The position numbers were made by a program, and so were the translations under genes. Shown piece by piece: positions 34,950 to 43,520 of a DNA stretch of 64,000 nucleotides; the stretch's first letter is position 1, and each line of letters starts with the position of its first letter. The stretch comes from Pseudomonadota bacterium (lineage in GTDB: Bacteria > Pseudomonadota > Gammaproteobacteria > Burkholderiales > Burkholderiaceae_F), in the NCBI GenBank assembly GCA_029778535.1, contig JAKOQB010000005.1, forward strand, positions 62,001 through 126,000, read 5' to 3'. The notes below the pieces were generated by a model that made no database searches, was not told the origin of the DNA, and saw only the letters and a list, made by a program, of their open reading frames with translations.

Positions 34950-35723
34950 ATGTCCGCGCTCGCCTGGATCGTGCTCGCCAACGTGCTGTCGACGATCGTG
35001 TCGATCAGCCTTGCCGCGCTGCTCAGCTTCCGCCTGCTGTCGGGGCTGGTCGACAAGCTCGTGTGCATGTCGGCCGGGCTGCTGCTGACGGTGGCCACCA
35101 CGCACCTGCTGCCCGAGTCGTTCCACAGCGACGCCGATCCGTTCGTGCTCGGCTGGGTGCTGCTGGCCGGAATCATGGGCTTCTTCCTGCTGGAGAAGGT
35201 GGCGCTGATCCACCACACGCACCACCACGAGGGCGACACGCACCACCATCACCACGGGCACGACGCGGATGAGGCGCGCCGCGGCGGCTGGCCGATCCTG
35301 GTCGGCGACGCGTTCCACAACTTCGGCGACGGCGTGGTGATCGCCGCTGCGTTCCTGGTCGACGTGCACCTCGGCGTGACCGCGACGCTGGCGGTGATGG
35401 CGCACGAGATTCCGCACGAGGTCGGCGATTTCATGATCCTGCTGAACGCGGGATTTGCGAAGCGCAAGGCGTTCGTGTTCAACCTGATCTCGGGTCTATC
35501 CGCGGTCGCGGGCGGCGTGGTCGGCTACTTCGTGCTCGAAACGATGCAGGGCCTGCTGCCGTACGCGCTGCTGATCGCGGCGGCCAGTTTCATCTACATC
35601 GCGCTGTCGGACCTGCTGCCGGAGATGATGCGGCGCTCGTCGCTGCGCCGCTCGCTGCCCGAAGTGCTGCTGGTGCTGGCGGGTGTGGCGATCGGCGCGC
35701 TCGTCACCGGCGGCGGGCACTAG
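34950..35723 (+). CDS. ZIP family metal transporter
   Basis: A 257-residue inner-membrane importer of zinc or related divalent metals, with about eight hydrophobic segments. A histidine-rich cytoplasmic loop lies at 88-104 (HHTHHHEGDTHHHHHGH). The metal-site helices carry HNFGDG at 123-128 and HEIPHE at 152-157, the ZIP TM4 and TM5 signatures. Its end overlaps the convergent marR gene by 20 bases, so their transcripts are antisense to each other. Confidence 0.93.
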   Translation: MSALAWIVLANVLSTIVSISLAALLSFRLLSGLVDKLVCMSAGLLLTVATTHLLPESFHSDADPFVLGWVLLAGIMGFFLLEKVALIHHTHHHEGDTHHHHHGHDADEARRGGWPILVGDAFHNFGDGVVIAAAFLVDVHLGVTATLAVMAHEIPHEVGDFMILLNAGFAKRKAFVFNLISGLSAVAGGVVGYFVLETMQGLLPYALLIAAASFIYIALSDLLPEMMRRSSLRRSLPEVLLVLAGVAIGALVTGGGH

Positions 35724-36345
35724 CCAGCCGCGCGCGGGCGCGCAGTTCCTGCACGGTCGCGAGCCGGTGCTCGCGGCAGATCAGCGCCGAGTCCTGCGCC
35801 GACAGCGGCTCGCCGGTCAGCGCGCAGCGGAAGGCATCCGCACCCTCGATGCGGAAGTGATCGCAGCTTCTGCACACGCCGAAGGTCAGGTTGCCGGTGC
35901 GCCGCTGCAGCTTGCGCAGCGCGCCGGTCATCGCCTCGTCGGCGGCGGCGATCTCATCCGGCGGCAGCGCTGCCAGCGCGGCGTTCCACTCGGAGAGGAA
36001 GCCGAGCGCGTTGAGCGCCTTGCGCCCGCGCGCGGTCAGCCCGAGGTGGATCACACGCCGATCCTTCTCGTCGGTGGTGCGCCAGATCAGCCCCTCGCGC
36101 AGCAGCAGTTGCAGGCTCTGTGACACCGTGCCCTTGGACGTGCCCAGATACTCGGTCAGCGCGATCGCGGTGTCGCTGTAGCGGTTGGCGCGCGCCAGAT
36201 ACGCGAGCGCCTGCAGGTGCACGAGCTGCAGCCCCAGTTCGGTTGCGCGCCGGCGCAGCTCGCCCTGCAGCAAACGGCCGATGCAGGCGGCCGTCTCGAG
36301 CAGGCGGGCGGCCGCGGGCGCGGGGTCGTCACGCATGGGCGCCAT
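35704..36345 (-). CDS. MarR family regulator with a C-terminal cysteine cluster
   Basis: About 213 residues. The winged-helix domain covers roughly 10-145 (LVHLQALAYLAR, TEYLGTSKGTVSQSLQLLLREGLIWRTTDEKDRRVIHLGLT). After it comes FGVCRSCDHFRIEGADAF, then RCALTG and LICREH, a C-x2-C plus two further cysteines and a histidine that could bind zinc, iron or an Fe-S cluster and act as a sensor; this tail is absent from ordinary MarR proteins. It is divergent from cytochrome P460, with palindromes between them. Two starts are possible, MAPMRDD (used) and the MRDD three codons later. Confidence 0.88.
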   Translation of the reverse strand: MAPMRDDPAPAAARLLETAACIGRLLQGELRRRATELGLQLVHLQALAYLARANRYSDTAIALTEYLGTSKGTVSQSLQLLLREGLIWRTTDEKDRRVIHLGLTARGRKALNALGFLSEWNAALAALPPDEIAAADEAMTGALRKLQRRTGNLTFGVCRSCDHFRIEGADAFRCALTGEPLSAQDSALICREHRLATVQELRARARLASARRR

Positions 36346-36357
36346 GGTAGCGGATCG

Positions 36358-36367
36358 AAACCGGTTT
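36358..36367. promoter_or_regulatory. Palindrome AAACCGGTTT, candidate MarR operator 1
   Basis: A perfect 10-bp palindrome in the marR-P460 divergent spacer, overlapping the -35 of the rightward promoter. With the site at 36396 it would let the regulator control both itself and P460. Confidence 0.5.
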
Positions 36368-36394
36368 GACAAATGCGGCGCCGGTCGACACAAT
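36366..36394 (+). promoter_or_regulatory. Predicted sigma-70 promoter for cytochrome P460
   Basis: TTGACA (36366-36371) matches the -35 consensus exactly. CACAAT (36389-36394), 17 bases on, matches TATAAT at four of six positions. It points towards the P460 gene 61 bases away. Confidence 0.6.
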
Positions 36395-36395
36395 A

Positions 36396-36416
36396 GTTTC
36401 GTTTCGAAACCGAAAC
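36396..36416. promoter_or_regulatory. Near-perfect inverted repeat, candidate MarR operator 2
   Basis: The arms GTTTCG (36396-36401) and CGAAAC (36411-36416) flank the palindrome TTTCGAAA (36402-36409), with one asymmetric base. It lies immediately downstream of the predicted -10, around the transcription start, where a bound MarR protein would block initiation. Confidence 0.6.
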
Positions 36417-36454
36417 GACGACCCCATCCATTCATCGCTCAGAGGAGATCACGC

Positions 36455-36931
36455 ATGAAGAAGCTCATCGTCGCCGTCGCCGCGCTCGGCACGCTCGCCG
36501 CCGCGTCCGCCGCCGACCCGAAGGTCGCCTATCCGAACGGCTTCCGCGACTGGCATCACGTGAAGTCGATGGTGATCAACAAGGGCCATCCGCTGTACGA
36601 CGCGGTCGGTGGGATCCACCACATCTACGGCAACCCGAAGGCGATCCAGGGCTACAAGGCCGGCAACAAGTTCGCCGACGGGTCGGTGATCGTGTTCGAC
36701 CTGTTCGAGGCGGTCGACAAGGACAACGCGATCGCCGAAGGCGCGCGCAAGGCGGTCGTCGTGATGGCGCGCGACGGCAAGAAGTTCGCCGCCACCGGCG
36801 GCTGGGGCTACGAGGTTTTCGACGCCAAGACGAAGAAGGGCACGCTCGACGCGAAGGGCGCCGCGGACTGCCACGCCTGCCACACGCAGATGAAGGATTC
36901 GGGCTTTGTGTTCAGCCGACTGCGCGACTGA
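36455..36931 (+). CDS. Cytochrome P460 family protein
   Basis: A 158-residue periplasmic haem protein. A signal peptide ends near residue 20 (AAASAA before DPKVAYPNGF). The single c-type haem motif CHACH (C139, C142, H143) is near the C-terminus, as in P460, and the fold lacks other haem sites. Family members oxidise hydroxylamine or bind nitric oxide, and some have a Lys-haem cross-link that I cannot verify here. AGAGGAG nine bases upstream supports the ATG. Regulation by the divergent MarR gene is likely from the two palindromes between them. Confidence 0.9.
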   Translation: MKKLIVAVAALGTLAAASAADPKVAYPNGFRDWHHVKSMVINKGHPLYDAVGGIHHIYGNPKAIQGYKAGNKFADGSVIVFDLFEAVDKDNAIAEGARKAVVVMARDGKKFAATGGWGYEVFDAKTKKGTLDAKGAADCHACHTQMKDSGFVFSRLRD

Positions 36932-36943
36932 AGCGAGGCGCGG

Positions 36944-37801
36944 CTAAGGCGTAGGGCCGGTGGCGACGGGGCGCGCGCGGTCGGCGACCCACTCGCTCCA
37001 CGATCCCGGATAGATCGCCGCGCCCGGCAGGCCGGCGATCTCCAGCGCCAGGATCAGGTGGCATGCGGTGACGCCGGAGCCGCAGTAGGCGGCGATCTGC
37101 GTCGGCGCGCGGCCGTCGCGCAGTGCATCGAGCTCGGCGCGCAGCTCGCGCGGCGACTTGAACCGGCTTTCCGCAGGCGAGGTGAGGTTCGCCTGCCAGA
37201 AGCGGTTCACCGCGCCGGGGATGTGGCCCGCGACCGGATCGAGCGGCTCCTGTTCGCCGCGATAGCGCTCGGGCGCGCGCACGTCGACCAGCAGCAGGTT
37301 CGGATCGTTGCGCAACGACTGCACCGCGCCGGTGTCGAGCAGGCGCACCAGCGGATCGCGCGCTTCGAAATTGCCGCGCGCGCGCGCGGGTGCGTCCGTG
37401 CTCGCAAGGCCCGTTTCCGCGAGCCACGCCGGCCAGCCGCCGTCGAGCAGCGCGACCTTCGCGTGCCCGAGCCAGCGCGCCAGCCACCACAGCCGCGCGG
37501 CGAACGAACCGCCGTTGGCGTCGTAGGCGACGATCTGCGTGTCGTTGCCGATGCCCCAGTCGCGGAATCGCTGCACCAGCGCGTCGCGATCGGGCAGCGG
37601 ATGGCGGCCGTTGCGGCCGGTCTTCGGACCCGACAGGTCGTCCTCGATGCGCGCGAACTGCGCGCTTGGAATATGTCCGGCCTGGTACTGCACCTGCCCG
37701 AGCGAGTGATCGGTCAGGTCATGGCGGCAATCGACCACGCACCAGTCCGCATCGGCCAGGTGCTGCTGCAGTTCCTGCACTGAAACGAGCGTCGTATGCA
37801 T
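36944..37801 (-). CDS. Thiosulfate/3-mercaptopyruvate sulfurtransferase (rhodanese family)
   Basis: A 285-residue tandem-rhodanese enzyme. The N-terminal inactive domain covers about 1-135, and the catalytic domain 150-285 carries the persulfide cysteine C240 in the loop CGSGVTA. That loop is typical of 3-mercaptopyruvate sulfurtransferase (SseA), which transfers sulfur to cyanide or thiols. No signal peptide, so cytoplasmic. It converges with P460, with stop codons 13 bases apart. Confidence 0.92.
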   Translation of the reverse strand: MHTTLVSVQELQQHLADADWCVVDCRHDLTDHSLGQVQYQAGHIPSAQFARIEDDLSGPKTGRNGRHPLPDRDALVQRFRDWGIGNDTQIVAYDANGGSFAARLWWLARWLGHAKVALLDGGWPAWLAETGLASTDAPARARGNFEARDPLVRLLDTGAVQSLRNDPNLLLVDVRAPERYRGEQEPLDPVAGHIPGAVNRFWQANLTSPAESRFKSPRELRAELDALRDGRAPTQIAAYCGSGVTACHLILALEIAGLPGAAIYPGSWSEWVADRARPVATGPTP

Positions 37802-37810
37802 GATTCACAC

Positions 37811-38513
37811 TCACCTGTCGACGTCGGATTCGATGGTTTCTTCCGCCGGCTGCGCGCGCCGCGATGATAGGATAGTCGCGATCGCGCCGCTGGCGACGAT
37901 CAGCGCGATGCCGCCGTGTGTGCCGAGAAGCCAGTGGCGAGCACGCCGATCGGTCCGAGCGCCACGCCCATGGCGGCGAAGTAGAACACGATGCGACACT
38001 CCGGTTCACTCAGCTGACCGAGCTCCTTGACGTGCAGGAAGGCCAGCGCGGCCATCACGACCGAAGCCAGCCCCGCGAACGTGGCATTCGAATCGAAGCT
38101 CTCGAAGCTGGGCTGCGGCACCGGCAGCACGCCGGCAAACCCGGCCGCCACCGCGGCCACCATTTCCCACGGAGTGCGGCGCCCCGCTATCAGCGCGACG
38201 GCCACCGAGAACGCGGCCAGGAGCACCGCCGACGTGTAATTGAGCGTCATCGCAGCGCCCGGCGACAGCAGCGACGTCGCGCACAGCCGCAGCGCCAGCG
38301 ACGCGGTGCCGACCGCGTCGCGCCGCAGGTGCAGACGGTCCGTGCGTGGCCAGCGTCTCTTGGCGCACGCGCCGACAGCGCGATGCCGATGCAGCCGAGC
38401 AGCCCGCGATAGAACACGAGCTCGTCCACCCCGTACTTGCGCGCGGCGAGCTTCACGCACACGCCCATCAGCGCGAACAGCGGCGTGGTGACTAGCATCC
38501 AGGGCGATTGCAT
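37811..38513 (-). pseudogene. Decayed EamA/DMT-superfamily exporter
   Basis: The leftward frame from 38513 begins MQSPWMLVTTPLFALMGVCVKLAARKYGVDELVFYRGLLG, an EamA start. It is then continued in another frame by LHLRRDAVGTASLALRL through AMTLNYTSAVLLAAF, FLHVKELGQLSEPECRIVFYFAAM and LATGF. A third frame supplies GGIALIVASGAIATILSSRR and the stop. Two frame changes (about 38330-38400 and about 37925) and a missing block in the second repeat reduce it to 703 bases, against roughly 870-900 expected. The second half is the more damaged. Confidence 0.8.
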
Positions 38514-38722
38514 CGGGCGCGCAGTGTTGCGAGCGGGCGCCGCGCACCTTGCCTCGGGCGCGATGCACGTGCCGCGCGCGGTCATCCCCGCTTTGTGTCG
38601 GCGGCCGTAAGTTCGCGCCGACCGCGGGCGACCCGCGCTCGCGAGCGAGATTCCGCAACCGCTTTTCGCCGCCGGCGATTTCGATCCGCCGCCACATGAC
38701 CCATCTCGCTGGAGGGACGAAC

Positions 38723-40852
38723 ATGACGAACGAACCGAGAGAACGCTCGGCCGGACCGCGCAAGCGACGCGCTGTCACCGCAAGGTTGAAGGGGCGATCG
38801 TCCGGCACCGCGGCGCTGGTCCTCCTCGCCGCGCTGTGCGGCACGGCGGCCGCCGATAAAGGCGCCAGCCCCGCGCAGCTGCGGCGACACATCGACGCGC
38901 AGGTCGGCGGCATCCAGAAGCTGATGGTCCCGGCGCGCGACGAGGATCTGCCGCAGCCGCGGCTTGCGAACGGCAGCCCGGACCCATTCTTCCAGACCAC
39001 CGAGACCAAGCGGTATCTCGGCAAGCAGCTCTTCCACGATCCGATCCGGACCGCACGGATCCTGCCGAACTTCGGCGGCGTGCTTGCCACCCGACAGACC
39101 GCGTCGTGCGGCAGTTGTCACCTAGGCGAATCGGCATCCAAGTCTGGCACGCTCCTGAACTTCGCCGTCGGCGGCGAAGGGCGGCACTACACCGACGCCG
39201 CGGGTAACTTCATCCCGCGCCGGCGGCCGCGCACAGACAATCTTCCGAGGCTACGGAACGCGGCACTCTTTCCCGGCGATGCGCTGGTCGATGAACTACC
39301 CACGCTGACGGACATCTACGAGTTCGCGGTGGGCAGTCCGGCGCGGGGCCGCAAGCTGCCGGATCCGGGTCGACTGCTGCGAACCGGCCGCCTCGACGCG
39401 CTGGACAGCGTCGCGCGCAATGCGCCCGGCGTGATCGGCGCCGCGTTCAACAATCGGCTGCTGCTGGGCGGGTTCGCCGGCGAGCCCGATGCTTCGCCCG
39501 GCGGACTGAACCCGTTCGGCCATCCGGCACAGGAAAGCGTTGCACTGCTTCTGCTCGACGCGCACCGGATGCTGGAGTTCCTGTCGGCCGAACTGCAGCA
39601 GATCGCGGTCTATCGCAAGCTCTTCCGCGACGCGTTTCCCGAGGAAGCTGCGCTGGCGCCGAACTGCACGCCGCTGACGCCGCCGGCGCCGGGAAGCTGC
39701 GATGCGCTGATCAACGACATCACCGTCCTGCGCGCGACGGCGACCTTCCTGCGTGCCACCGTGACGCGCAACACGCCGTGGGACCGGTTCCTGGCCGGTT
39801 CCAACGACGCGCTGACGGAAGGGCAGCGGCGCGGCGCGAGGCTCTTCTTCACCGCGGCCGACAAGGGTGGCGCGGGCTGCTACACGTGCCACAGCGGTCC
39901 GATGCTGAACAAGCAGGTCAACGATCCCGATGTGGCCGGCGTCGGCCGGTTCGTCGAGGAGAACTTCTACAACCTCGGGCTCGGCGACCATCCGCTGCAG
40001 GCGCTGAATCGCGTGGCGAGAAACGACCCGAATTTCCGCGACGACGGCAGACGGGAGATCACGGGCCGCGACAGCGATGCCTTCAAGTTCCGCGTCGTCA
40101 CCCTGCGGCAACTGAAGGACGCGCGGTTCTTCTTCCACAGCGGAGCGTTCTCGAGCGTGAAGGAGGTAGTGCGGTACTTCAATGCCGGCGTGCCGCAGGA
40201 CGCGCAGGCCGCTGCCGCGGGCACGCTGACGTCGCGCTTCACGTTCCCGCGCGGACCCGGAACGCCGCGCGGCCTGGGCCTGAGCGACCAGCAGATCGAC
40301 GATCTGGCCGACTTCATCGAGAACGGCCTGTACGACTCCGCGTTCGTGCATTTCGACCCCAAATCGTCGACACAGATGTTCCAGTTGAGCGAGCGCGACG
40401 TCACGTACTCGAAGTATCGGCCAGATCTCGCGGCATTGGGCGCGGTCGACGGCCGTCCAGCCAGCGGGCGACCGCAGGACAACGACGACGCGCTGTCCCG
40501 GCGCGACATGGGCCTGGAATTCCTCGACGTCACCGCGCAGGCGCAGGCTTCGCCGGTGAACGCCGAGGATCGCGGCACCCGGCGCGAAGTCGTCTACCGC
40601 ATCAGTAACAACGGCACGTCAGTTATCGACACGCACCTGCTGCTGATCGCACGCGGCCTGCCGCGTGACATCCGGCTGGAAAACGGCAGCGGCGTTACGA
40701 GCAGCGGTGACCCTTATCGGCGCGTATTCCTGCGCGACGGCGTGCTCCTGCCAGGCCAGAGCATCGTCGAACGGCTCGTATTCAAGCGGAGCTCGGCCGG
40801 CAAGCCGGTGAACTACAACCTCGTTCTGCTGTCGGGACAGGGCAACCCGTAA
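38723..40852 (+). CDS. Large secreted diheme cytochrome c peroxidase-family protein
   Basis: A 709-residue protein with a basic N-terminus, a hydrophobic signal (about 28-44), and two c-type haem motifs, CGSCH (C129, C132, H133) and CYTCH (C386, C389, H390), in the CcpA/MauG family arrangement. It is far longer than CcpA (about 320 residues): there is about 200 residues between the haems and an extra 150-residue C-terminal domain rich in beta-like sequence. It may reduce peroxide or oxidise a cofactor or substrate. GGAGG seven bases upstream of the ATG fixes the start. Confidence 0.88.
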   Translation: MTNEPRERSAGPRKRRAVTARLKGRSSGTAALVLLAALCGTAAADKGASPAQLRRHIDAQVGGIQKLMVPARDEDLPQPRLANGSPDPFFQTTETKRYLGKQLFHDPIRTARILPNFGGVLATRQTASCGSCHLGESASKSGTLLNFAVGGEGRHYTDAAGNFIPRRRPRTDNLPRLRNAALFPGDALVDELPTLTDIYEFAVGSPARGRKLPDPGRLLRTGRLDALDSVARNAPGVIGAAFNNRLLLGGFAGEPDASPGGLNPFGHPAQESVALLLLDAHRMLEFLSAELQQIAVYRKLFRDAFPEEAALAPNCTPLTPPAPGSCDALINDITVLRATATFLRATVTRNTPWDRFLAGSNDALTEGQRRGARLFFTAADKGGAGCYTCHSGPMLNKQVNDPDVAGVGRFVEENFYNLGLGDHPLQALNRVARNDPNFRDDGRREITGRDSDAFKFRVVTLRQLKDARFFFHSGAFSSVKEVVRYFNAGVPQDAQAAAAGTLTSRFTFPRGPGTPRGLGLSDQQIDDLADFIENGLYDSAFVHFDPKSSTQMFQLSERDVTYSKYRPDLAALGAVDGRPASGRPQDNDDALSRRDMGLEFLDVTAQAQASPVNAEDRGTRREVVYRISNNGTSVIDTHLLLIARGLPRDIRLENGSGVTSSGDPYRRVFLRDGVLLPGQSIVERLVFKRSSAGKPVNYNLVLLSGQGNP

Positions 40853-40933
40853 CGCGCACGCAGGGCGGAGCGGTCGGCGCGGCACCGCCCGCGCACCCGG
40901 TTCCGGGTGCGCGGGCGCCGTCGCATCGGCGCC

Positions 40934-41933
40934 TCAAACGTGCAGCGACGCGAGCAGCGCGTCCGGCACGTCGATCCCGTCGCTGGGCGCCCGGCGGCGC
41001 AGCGCTTCCCGCCGCGTGCCGGGCAGGCGCACGCCGTCGTCCTTCAGCATCTCGGCGAGCAGCACTTCGATGCGATCGAAATAACCGTCGCCGGCCAGCG
41101 CGGACGGATCGATCACGACTGGACGCCTGGCCGATGCGCGGGCGGCTGCCCTCGGCCAAGAAGAAGCTCGATGCCTCGAAGCCGAAGTTGGCGCCGGTGA
41201 GCGCGGCGACCAGCAGTTCGATGATCAGCGCCAGCATCGCGCCCTTGGGGCTGCCGACGGCGACGACCGGCAGCATCGAGTCTTCCAGGCCGGCGGCCGG
41301 ATCGGTGGTCGGATTGCCGTCGCGATCCAAAGCCCAGCCGAGCGGGATCGACTGGCCTGCCTTCGCCGCGGCCATCAGCTTGCCGCGCGCGACCTCGGAC
41401 AGCGACAGATCGATCAGCAGCGGATCGGCACTATGGCGGGGAAAGACGGCGGCGATCGGGTCGGTGCCGAAGATCGGATGCTTCCCTCCCGCCGCGGGCA
41501 TCGCGGCCGGCGAGTTGGAGAAGCCGAGCCCGACCATGCCGGCCGCCGCGACCGGTCGCAGGTGATCGACGATCACGCCGCCATGGTGGCTTTGCGTGAC
41601 GCCGGCGAAACCGCCGCCGAATTGCCGCGCGCAGTCGATCGCGCGCGCGACCGCGAACTCGCAGGCGGGGAACGCGAAGCTTCCTGCGCGTCGACGAGCA
41701 GGGCGCCACCGCGGGTGGCGATCACGTGCGGCTGCGCGGCGCCGTTGACGCGGTCGTTCGCGAGGAGCTCGACGTACTGCGGCGACGCGCCCCAGCCCGT
41801 GCGACGACAGCCCCTGCGCTTCGGCGAGCACGAGTGCTGGTGCCGTCGACTGCGCCATTGCGCCGTTGGCGCCGGCGCGCTTGAGCTTGTCTGCGACGAT
41901 CTGCTCGAGCCGTTCGACCGCAACGACCGCCAT
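40934..41933 (-). pseudogene. Ldh-family (malate/sulfolactate) dehydrogenase, three frameshifts
   Basis: Four frame segments make up an almost full-length (about 333 codons) Ldh-family NAD(P)-dependent dehydrogenase. They are MAVVAVERLEQIVADKLKRA to EAQGLSSHGLGR; PQYVELLANDRVNG to GGALLVDAQ; FAFPACEFAVARAI through GKHPIFGTDPIAAVFPR and PKGAMLALIIE to RPRIGQ; and VIDPSALAGDGYFDR to the stop. Breaks lie near 41780, 41690 and 41122. It is next to SuyAB-like genes, and Ldh-family enzymes (ComC type) act on sulfolactate, so a sulfolactate dehydrogenase role before decay is plausible. Sequencing errors remain possible. Confidence 0.8.
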
Positions 41934-41938
41934 CGGCC

Positions 41939-43114
41939 TCAGGCCGACTCGTACAGCCTTGTGAGAACGAACTCGCGGTGCCCCAGCGCCTCGGCCGCGG
42001 TCAGCCGTCCGTTGGCGGTGCGCAGCATCATGTCGAGCAGCCTGTCGCCCGCCTGGTCGAGCGTGATCTCCCGCTGCAGCAGGCCCGAGGTGTCGACGTC
42101 GATGTGCTCGCTCATCAGCCGCACGGTGCGAGGGTTGGCGCACAGCTTGATCACGGGCAGGATCGGGTTGCCGATCACGTTGCCTTGGCCGGTGGGGAAG
42201 AAGTGCACCGCGAAGCCGCTCGCTGCGCACAGCGTGACCATTTCGGCCGCGGCCGACGACGAATCCATGAACCACAGCCCGGGATGGGTCGGCACTTCGG
42301 CCTTGTCGAGCACGCCGTCGATGGTGCACTTCTTGCCGATCTTCTGGATGTTGCCGAGCGCCTTTTCCTCGATCGTCGTGAGCCCCCCGGCGATGTTGCC
42401 CTTGGTCGGCTGCGAGTCGGACAGGTCCGAGGTCTTGTGGCGGTTGATCACGTCCTGGTAGCGGTTGAACATGAACATGAAGCGCTCGCGCACCGCGTCG
42501 TTGGCGCAGCGCGCGGCGACGATGTGCTCGCCGCCGGTCAGTTCCGTCGTCTCGCCGAAACACAGGTAGTTGCCGAGCGCGTGCAGCTTGTCGAACGCGT
42601 TGCCCACCGTCGGGTTCGCGCCGCAGCCCGACGTGGTGTCGCTCTCGCCGCACTTGGTCGACACCCACAGCTCGCGGATGCCGCACGGCTCGCGCTGCTT
42701 CTCGCTCGCCCACTGCACATACCCGCGCGCGACCTTGCTGGCACGCATGATCGTGTCGTGGTCGCCGTGGCCCTCGATGCCGAAGCCGGTCACCGGTTTG
42801 CCGGTGGTGGCGATGCCGTCGACGACCTTCTTCGTCCAGCCGTCCTCGATGCCGATCACGACCACCGCCGCCACGTTCGGATTGCAGCCGGCGCCGATCA
42901 GCGTGCGGAAGTGCAGTTCCAGATCGGCGCCGAACTGCAGCCGGCCGTAGGGGTGCGGGATCGCGAGCGCGCCCTTGATGTTGTGCGCGACCGCTTCGGC
43001 CGCGGCGTTCGACAGGTCGTCGAGCGGCAGGATGACCACGTGGTTGCGCACGCCGACGCGGCCGTTCTCGCGCCGGTAGCCGAGGAAAGTCGTGTCCTTG
43101 GAGACGATTGCCAT
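41939..43114 (-). CDS. UxaA-family lyase large subunit, SuyB-like ((R)-sulfolactate sulfo-lyase beta)
   Basis: A 391-residue metal-dependent lyase of the altronate/galactarate dehydratase (UxaA) family. Conserved cysteines lie in [25 protein letters not shown] and ANPRTVRL-type regions, and HGDHDTI. Split small and large subunits, a partner Ldh-family dehydrogenase and a GntR regulator match suyAB clusters, in which the enzyme cleaves (R)-sulfolactate to pyruvate and sulfite. Altronate dehydratase is the main alternative, but no hexuronate genes are present. It lies 13 bases after the small subunit. Confidence 0.72.
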   Translation of the reverse strand: MAIVSKDTTFLGYRRENGRVGVRNHVVILPLDDLSNAAAEAVAHNIKGALAIPHPYGRLQFGADLELHFRTLIGAGCNPNVAAVVVIGIEDGWTKKVVDGIATTGKPVTGFGIEGHGDHDTIMRASKVARGYVQWASEKQREPCGIRELWVSTKCGESDTTSGCGANPTVGNAFDKLHALGNYLCFGETTELTGGEHIVAARCANDAVRERFMFMFNRYQDVINRHKTSDLSDSQPTKGNIAGGLTTIEEKALGNIQKIGKKCTIDGVLDKAEVPTHPGLWFMDSSSAAAEMVTLCAASGFAVHFFPTGQGNVIGNPILPVIKLCANPRTVRLMSEHIDVDTSGLLQREITLDQAGDRLLDMMLRTANGRLTAAEALGHREFVLTRLYESA

Positions 43115-43127
43115 GGCGTCGTTCCTC

Positions 43128-43409
43128 CTACCAGCGCTTGGTCTTGATGTTGTGCACGTGCGCGTGCTCGCCGGCCTTGATCGGCGCCACCACGCGGCCC
43201 ATGTCGATGCCGTACTTCCACGCCGTATCGCCCGGCTGCATGTCGGCGAGCGCGACCTTGTGGCCGATCGGGATGTCCTGGCGCGCCTGCACGGTCAGCG
43301 TCCTGTCCTCGTCCATGATCCAGCCGGTAAGCTGCATGCCGGCCTTCACCCCCTCGACCACCACCACGGCGACCGTGTCCTTGCGGTCGTGCAGTACGAA
43401 ATGAATCAT
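43128..43409 (-). CDS. UxaA-family lyase small subunit (SAF domain), SuyA-like
   Basis: A 93-residue SAF-domain protein ([22 protein letters not shown], then [28 protein letters not shown]). The GHKVAL and HVHN patterns are typical of the N-terminal domain of UxaA lyases, here a separate polypeptide as in SuyA. It would form the active site with the large subunit. It is the first gene after the promoter at 43439-43467, and AGGA precedes the ATG. Confidence 0.78.
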   Translation of the reverse strand: MIHFVLHDRKDTVAVVVVEGVKAGMQLTGWIMDEDRTLTVQARQDIPIGHKVALADMQPGDTAWKYGIDMGRVVAPIKAGEHAHVHNIKTKRW

Positions 43410-43438
43410 CGCGTCCTCCGCCGTTGCCGATGGCGGCG

Positions 43439-43467
43439 ACTGTAGGCAGCGCCCAACGCACTGTCAA
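43439..43467 (-). promoter_or_regulatory. Predicted sigma-70 promoter for the suyAB-like operon
   Basis: On the minus strand TTGACA (43467-43462) matches -35 exactly and TACAGT (43444-43439) is a 4/6 -10 match, with exactly 17 bases between. It points to the SAF-domain gene 30 bases away and abuts the palindrome at 43469. Confidence 0.65.
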
Positions 43468-43468
43468 A

Positions 43469-43488
43469 CAAGTCATATGAATCACTTG
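43469..43488. promoter_or_regulatory. Inverted repeat CAAGT-N10-ACTTG, candidate GntR operator
   Basis: CAAGT (43469-43473) and ACTTG (43484-43488) are perfect complements around CATATG. It lies between the divergent GntR and lyase genes, one base from the -35 of the lyase promoter, where a repressor would control both directions. Confidence 0.6.
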
Positions 43489-43520
43489 CATGACGGGAGC
43501 GGCGGCGCCACAATCGCCGC

